This document shows, one piece after another, positions 60,636 through 64,000 of a DNA stretch of 64,000 bases (position 1 is its first letter; every line of letters starts with the position of its first letter). Under the pieces are notes generated by a model. It was not told where the DNA came from and ran no database searches. It worked only from the letters and a program-made list of their open reading frames with translations. Location: contig JAQBOM010000024.1 in assembly GCA_028288025.1 (NCBI GenBank), positions 1-64,000 of the forward strand, in the 5' to 3' direction. Both the position numbers and the translations under genes were made by a program. This DNA comes from Mucilaginibacter sp. GTDB lineage: Bacteria; Bacteroidota; Bacteroidia; Sphingobacteriales; Sphingobacteriaceae.

Positions 60636-61082
60636 TTACTTTATTCTTTTAGTTCTAATTGCAAATAAGTTATCTGTAGTGACCAGATTAACGAAACCTT
60701 TTTCTGTTAATCCTTTAAACAGTTTTTTATCGCCCGACCATATTTTGCACCTAAATTGTTTGGCATAAGCCACATATTGAACATCTTTTATATCAATATC
60801 GTGAACTAAGCCAAATGATTCAGTCCAAATTCCGGGATTTATTTGTTGTTCTGAAATAAAGGTTATGTCTTTGCACACCTGGTACTCGGCTTCCATAATC
60901 CTTTCAATACTCAAACCAGAAATTGTCTGAAGCCTTTCGTACTTAGTTTTTATCTCGTATCTCAAAAATTCGGGAGCAATAAAATTGAAGTATTTTTTCG
61001 AATTGATTAATAAATCCCCGATTTTTCCGTCGGAATTTAGTATGCCGCTGAATACAATATTAGCGTCAACTATTATTTTCAC
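60636..61082 (-). CDS. PIN-domain toxin-like ribonuclease
   Basis: Encodes 148 residues from a GTG start that overlaps the stop of the upstream antitoxin-like gene (GTGA). PIN domain acidic residues are seen in IIVDANIVFSGIL (Asp6), PEFLRYEIKTKY (Glu43), and the pairs in HDIDIKDVQYVAYAK and WSGDKKLF. The family cuts RNA, usually as a toxin held in check by a co-expressed small protein. The overlap with the preceding small gene supports a toxin-antitoxin module. Confidence 0.88.
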   Translation of the reverse strand: MKIIVDANIVFSGILNSDGKIGDLLINSKKYFNFIAPEFLRYEIKTKYERLQTISGLSIERIMEAEYQVCKDITFISEQQINPGIWTESFGLVHDIDIKDVQYVAYAKQFRCKIWSGDKKLFKGLTEKGFVNLVTTDNLFAIRTKRIK

Positions 61083-61285
61083 TTAGCAAAACGTGATTTA
61101 TTTGCTTCCCACCAGGATGAGTTCACCTCGTCGGCAAGCTTATCGATGTCTGATTGTTTAACCCTGGTCAATGACGTCGCTTCGAGATATTTCAAATAAT
61201 CAATCAACCGTTGTAAACCAAATCTGTCTACCGACGAAGATACCGTGATGGTAATTTTATTATTGGCTGCATTTTCAATCAACAT
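61079..61285 (-). CDS. Antitoxin-like protein paired with the PIN toxin
   Basis: Encodes 68 residues from the ATG at 61285; a TTG two codons upstream is unlikely. A beta strand (NKITITVSSS) is followed by a helix (FGLQRLIDYLKYLEATS) and a C-terminal tail rich in Lys/Trp (LADEVNSSWWEANKSRF), which could wrap around the toxin. The gene overlaps the PIN gene by four bases. The antitoxin role follows from this arrangement and the small size; the family is not named with certainty. Confidence 0.78.
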   Translation of the reverse strand: MLIENAANNKITITVSSSVDRFGLQRLIDYLKYLEATSLTRVKQSDIDKLADEVNSSWWEANKSRFAK

Positions 61286-61365
61286 ATACAAATGTAATGA
61301 TTATTGGAAGCAAAGTAAATACTTGTTTTGTGTGGTTTGGTTAACAATTTTCAGCTTAAACAATA

Positions 61366-62700
61366 TCAGTATGTTAAAAGTTTTGTTGTTGCTTGGCTAA
61401 CCTTTGCAAAATCAAAGCTTTTTAGCAATTTATCCATGGCGACAGTAATCTGTTCATTCCCCAAATTGCCTATGCTGCCCTCGTGGGTGTGGTTAACCCT
61501 CATGTCAGGCTTAAATTCGCCCTTCTCAATAGCCAGCCCAACCTGCTTGTAAGCATCCCGAAAAGGTACCCCGCTCAATACCTGGCTATTAACCGCCTCA
61601 ACGCTAAACAGGTATGCATATTTAGGGTCGTTTAAAATATCCTTGTTAACGGTTATGTTTTGCAGCATAAAGGTCGCCATGTGGAGACAGTCCTTCAGGT
61701 CGGCGAAAGCCGGGAAAAGCAATTCTTTTAATAGCTGCAGCTCGCGGTGATAGCCTGACGGCAGGTTTACGGTCATCATGGCCACATCATTCGGAAGCGC
61801 CTGCAGGCGGTTGCATTTACCGCGCATAATTTCCCAAACATCCGGGTTCTTTTTATGCGGCATAATGCTGCTGCCGGTGGTCAATGTATCCGGATAACTT
61901 ACAAAGGCAAAGTTTTGGCTCAGATAAAGCGCCTGGTCCATGGCCATTTTTGCCAGGGTTGCCGCTATGGATGATAATGCCTGGGCGATAACCCTTTCGG
62001 TTTTTCCACGCCCCATTTGCGCATAAACCACATTATAATTCAGGCTTTCAAAACCTAACAGTTGTGTAGTTAATGTACGATTGAGCGGAAAAGAGGAGCC
62101 ATAGCCTGCGGCGGAGCCAAGCGGGTTTTTATTAGTGATTTTGTAAGCTGCCAGCACCATTTCGAGGTCGTCGGTTAAACTCTCGGCATACGCCCCAAAC
62201 CATAACCCAAAAGACGAGGGCATAGCTACCTGCAAATGGGTGTAACCGGGTAGCAGTACATCCTTGTGTTTATTACTCAATTCAATCAGTAAGCGAAAAA
62301 GTTTGTCGGTTTCTTCAACTACCTGCTGCAGTTCGTGACGAAAAAACAGTTTCAGATCAACCAAAACCTGGTCGTTACGTGAGCGGCCGCTGTGGATTTT
62401 TTTACCTGCATCGCCAATGCGCTGAGTGAGCAGCAACTCAACCTGCGAGTGCACATCTTCTACCTCCTGTGCGATGGTAAACTTCCCACTCTCTATATCA
62501 CGGTAAATATTTTTAAGTTCTTTTTGTATCAATTGCAGATCATCCGCACTCATTAAACCGATACTTTCCAGCATTTGCGTATGTGCTAATGAACCGAGCA
62601 CGTCAAATGCAGCCATTTGCAAGTCAAACTCGCGGTCGCGGCCTACGGTAAAGTTTTCAACCAGTTCGTTAACGGTAATGGATTTTTGCCAGATTTTCAT
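61366..62700 (-). CDS. argH: Argininosuccinate lyase
   Basis: Encodes 444 residues. It splits argininosuccinate into arginine and fumarate, the last step of arginine synthesis. The fumarase-superfamily signature GSSIMPHKKNPD with the mobile catalytic loop is present. Also visible are IHSGRSRNDQVLVDLKLF and VLLPGYTHLQVAMPSSFG. The length is slightly shorter than the usual 450-470. The upstream M20 deacylase gene is on the same strand, so the two form part of an arginine gene cluster, although a palindromic element lies between them. Confidence 0.96.
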   Translation of the reverse strand: MKIWQKSITVNELVENFTVGRDREFDLQMAAFDVLGSLAHTQMLESIGLMSADDLQLIQKELKNIYRDIESGKFTIAQEVEDVHSQVELLLTQRIGDAGKKIHSGRSRNDQVLVDLKLFFRHELQQVVEETDKLFRLLIELSNKHKDVLLPGYTHLQVAMPSSFGLWFGAYAESLTDDLEMVLAAYKITNKNPLGSAAGYGSSFPLNRTLTTQLLGFESLNYNVVYAQMGRGKTERVIAQALSSIAATLAKMAMDQALYLSQNFAFVSYPDTLTTGSSIMPHKKNPDVWEIMRGKCNRLQALPNDVAMMTVNLPSGYHRELQLLKELLFPAFADLKDCLHMATFMLQNITVNKDILNDPKYAYLFSVEAVNSQVLSGVPFRDAYKQVGLAIEKGEFKPDMRVNHTHEGSIGNLGNEQITVAMDKLLKSFDFAKVSQATTKLLTY

Positions 62701-62725
62701 TTGAATTCACAAAGAATTAAACCCG

Positions 62726-62836
62726 GCGTCATTGCGAGGTACGAAGCAATCTCTATCCTTTACAGAGCGGCCAGAATGGCAACCATTCATAACGGACTTG
62801 CCTATGTAAAGATTGCTTCGTACCTCGCAATGACGC
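62726..62836. repeat. CATTGCGAGG element with 27-nt perfect terminal inverted repeats
   Basis: Arms 62726-62752 and 62810-62836 are exact complements (beginning GCGTCATTGCGAGG). The 57-base centre is less symmetrical. The first 26 bases are identical to the element at 40992-41017. It lies in the spacer between the M20 gene and argH. No transposase is encoded and no target duplication is visible. Confidence 0.88.
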
Positions 62837-62880
62837 GCGGAGATTCCAAACTTACTGCTTTTGTAATAAATATCCGTAAA

Positions 62881-63945
62881 TCACACTATGTTTTCCAGCA
62901 TCCGGATATATAACTCAATCCCTTCCCGAATTTCCTCTACATAAATAAACTCATCAGCCATATGCGACCTTGCCGAATCGCCGGGGCCTATTTTGAGTGA
63001 GGGGATATCCAATAACGCCTGGTCGGATGTTGTTGGGGAACCGTAGGTTGTGCGTCCCAATGCAATTCCGGCCTGGACGATGGGGTGATTTTTGTCGATC
63101 TTCGATGGCTTGAGACGTGTTGAGCGTGGGTTTACATCGCAGTTTACATGCGAATGGATGATCTCTAAAACCTCCTCGTTCCGGTACGCATCCGTAACGC
63201 GTACGTCAACCGTAAACGTACAGGTTGCCGGAACAACATTATGCTGGGAACCGGCGTTTATTATGGTGACCGACATTTTTACCGGCCCAAAAACTTCGGA
63301 CTCTGCCGGGAATTTAAAAGTGCGGAACCATTCGATATCAGGCAGTGCTTTATAAATAGCATTATCGCCTTCATTTCGAGCGGCATGGCCGGCTGTGCCG
63401 TGCGCCACACAATCAAGCACCATTAAACCGCGCTCGGCTATAGCCAATTGCATCAGGGTTGGCTCGCCTACAATGGCGAAATCAAGCCGGCCCAAATCGG
63501 GTAAAATTAATTCGATACCATTTAAACCCGATATCTCTTCTTCGGCCGTAGCGGCCAGGCATAAATTATAGCTAAGGCCTTTTTTACCGTAGAAATAGAG
63601 AAAAACCGCTATAAGCGATACGAGGCATCCTCCCGCATCATTACTGCCGAGGCCATATAGCTTGCCGTCTTCTATTTTTGCATCATGCGGATTACGCGTA
63701 TAACCTGAATTGGGCCTAACGGTATCGTGATGTGAATTGAGCAGTATGGTTGGTTTCGACGGGTCGAATTGCTCGTTGCGGGCCCATATATTGTTGATCT
63801 TGCGGTGGGTTACCACGCCATTATCCTTTAAAAACTGCTCTATAAGGTCAGCCGTTCCCTCCTCCTCTTTGCTAAAGGATGGCGTTTCGATCAGCTGTCT
63901 TAACAACTCAACTACTTGTTGGGAAAGAAAGTTAATGTCCGTCAT
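62881..63945 (-). CDS. M20-family metallo-deacylase, ArgE-like
   Basis: Encodes 354 residues. The two-zinc site is seen in LLNSHHDTVRP (His and bridging Asp), GLGSNDAGGCL (Asp), AATAEEEISG (catalytic Glu and ligand) and VGEPT. A dimerisation domain spans about residues 175-285, and a last His ligand is expected near the C-terminus (GDSARSHMADEFIY). The family includes acetylornithine and succinyl-diaminopimelate deacylases. Adjacency to argH supports the acetylornithine (or succinylornithine) deacylase role in arginine synthesis; substrate choice is inference. Confidence 0.9.
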   Translation of the reverse strand: MTDINFLSQQVVELLRQLIETPSFSKEEEGTADLIEQFLKDNGVVTHRKINNIWARNEQFDPSKPTILLNSHHDTVRPNSGYTRNPHDAKIEDGKLYGLGSNDAGGCLVSLIAVFLYFYGKKGLSYNLCLAATAEEEISGLNGIELILPDLGRLDFAIVGEPTLMQLAIAERGLMVLDCVAHGTAGHAARNEGDNAIYKALPDIEWFRTFKFPAESEVFGPVKMSVTIINAGSQHNVVPATCTFTVDVRVTDAYRNEEVLEIIHSHVNCDVNPRSTRLKPSKIDKNHPIVQAGIALGRTTYGSPTTSDQALLDIPSLKIGPGDSARSHMADEFIYVEEIREGIELYIRMLENIV

Positions 63946-64000
63946 GCGGCGTAAAAATAGTGTTTTTGTTGAGCCCTACCTAAATCCTGCCCTTTGGGGA

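Noticed and set aside
62726..62836. Palindromic element considered as an insertion sequence
   Set aside because: Only 111 bases, no transposase frame and no visible target-site duplication; kept as a repeat element.

Overview
The window looks like chromosome from a Bacteroidota soil or freshwater bacterium of the Sphingobacteriaceae, most like Mucilaginibacter or Pedobacter. The basis is a SusC/SusD glycan-uptake locus with an ECF sigma/FecR pair, Bacteroidota TAnnTTTG promoter boxes, AT-rich start regions without strong Shine-Dalgarno sites, SusD and hydrolase lipoproteins, and protein families typical of that group. No rRNA, tRNA, CRISPR array, insertion sequence or prophage was recognised. 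The genus is an inference; no database was searched.

Layout. 1-3460: 5' part of a large secreted repeat protein, cut by the window edge. 4051-5295: seven-haem cytochrome c. 5347-15669 (minus strand): a polysaccharide utilisation locus, read in transcription order as ECF sigma, FecR anti-sigma, SusC with an STN signalling domain, SusD, a PKD lipoprotein, GH16 and GH30; the enzyme pair suggests a beta-1,3/1,6-glucan such as laminarin or fungal glucan. A terminator-bearing antisense small RNA is predicted between anti-sigma and susC. 16065-20900: small RHH protein, dicarboxylate symporter, YbjQ-like protein, GMC oxidoreductase, MOSC protein. 21047-29396 (plus strand): assimilatory sulfate reduction, comprising Rrf2 regulator, sulfite reductase, cobA, a siroheme synthase/TauE fusion, cysH, cysD and cysN. 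30037-34610: msrA, DUF3820, aldo/keto reductase, hisF, a nuclease-like HsdR-N protein and a membrane response regulator. 34628-39797: valS and an M13 peptidase. 39972-45035: metF and metH behind a SAM-I riboswitch. 45200-59714: Bax-inhibitor protein, murQ, metallo-hydrolase, esterase fusion, CocE hydrolase, SdpI/SdpR pair, MG2 surface protein, amidase, DUF72. 59717-63945: DUF1345, YwbE, PIN toxin/antitoxin, argH and an ArgE-like M20 deacylase.

The sulfur genes connect: sulfate is activated (CysDN), reduced (CysH, sulfite reductase with siroheme from CobA and the Met8-like domain), and the methionine branch (MetF, MetH) sits under SAM control.

The most unusual signal is a family of degenerate tandem repeats with 7-nt (sometimes 9-nt) units, often arranged as two inverted arms. 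They occupy many intergenic spaces in the window. Two tracts of the same family lie in frame inside valS, at 36631-36706 and 35914-35955, adding low-complexity residues beside the editing domain and beside the QDEDVLDTWFSSW motif. Another tract sits between the SAM riboswitch and metH. Several long perfect palindromes (32-33, 28, 18 nt, and a 27-nt inverted repeat) also recur, two of them as a pair with a compensatory base change.
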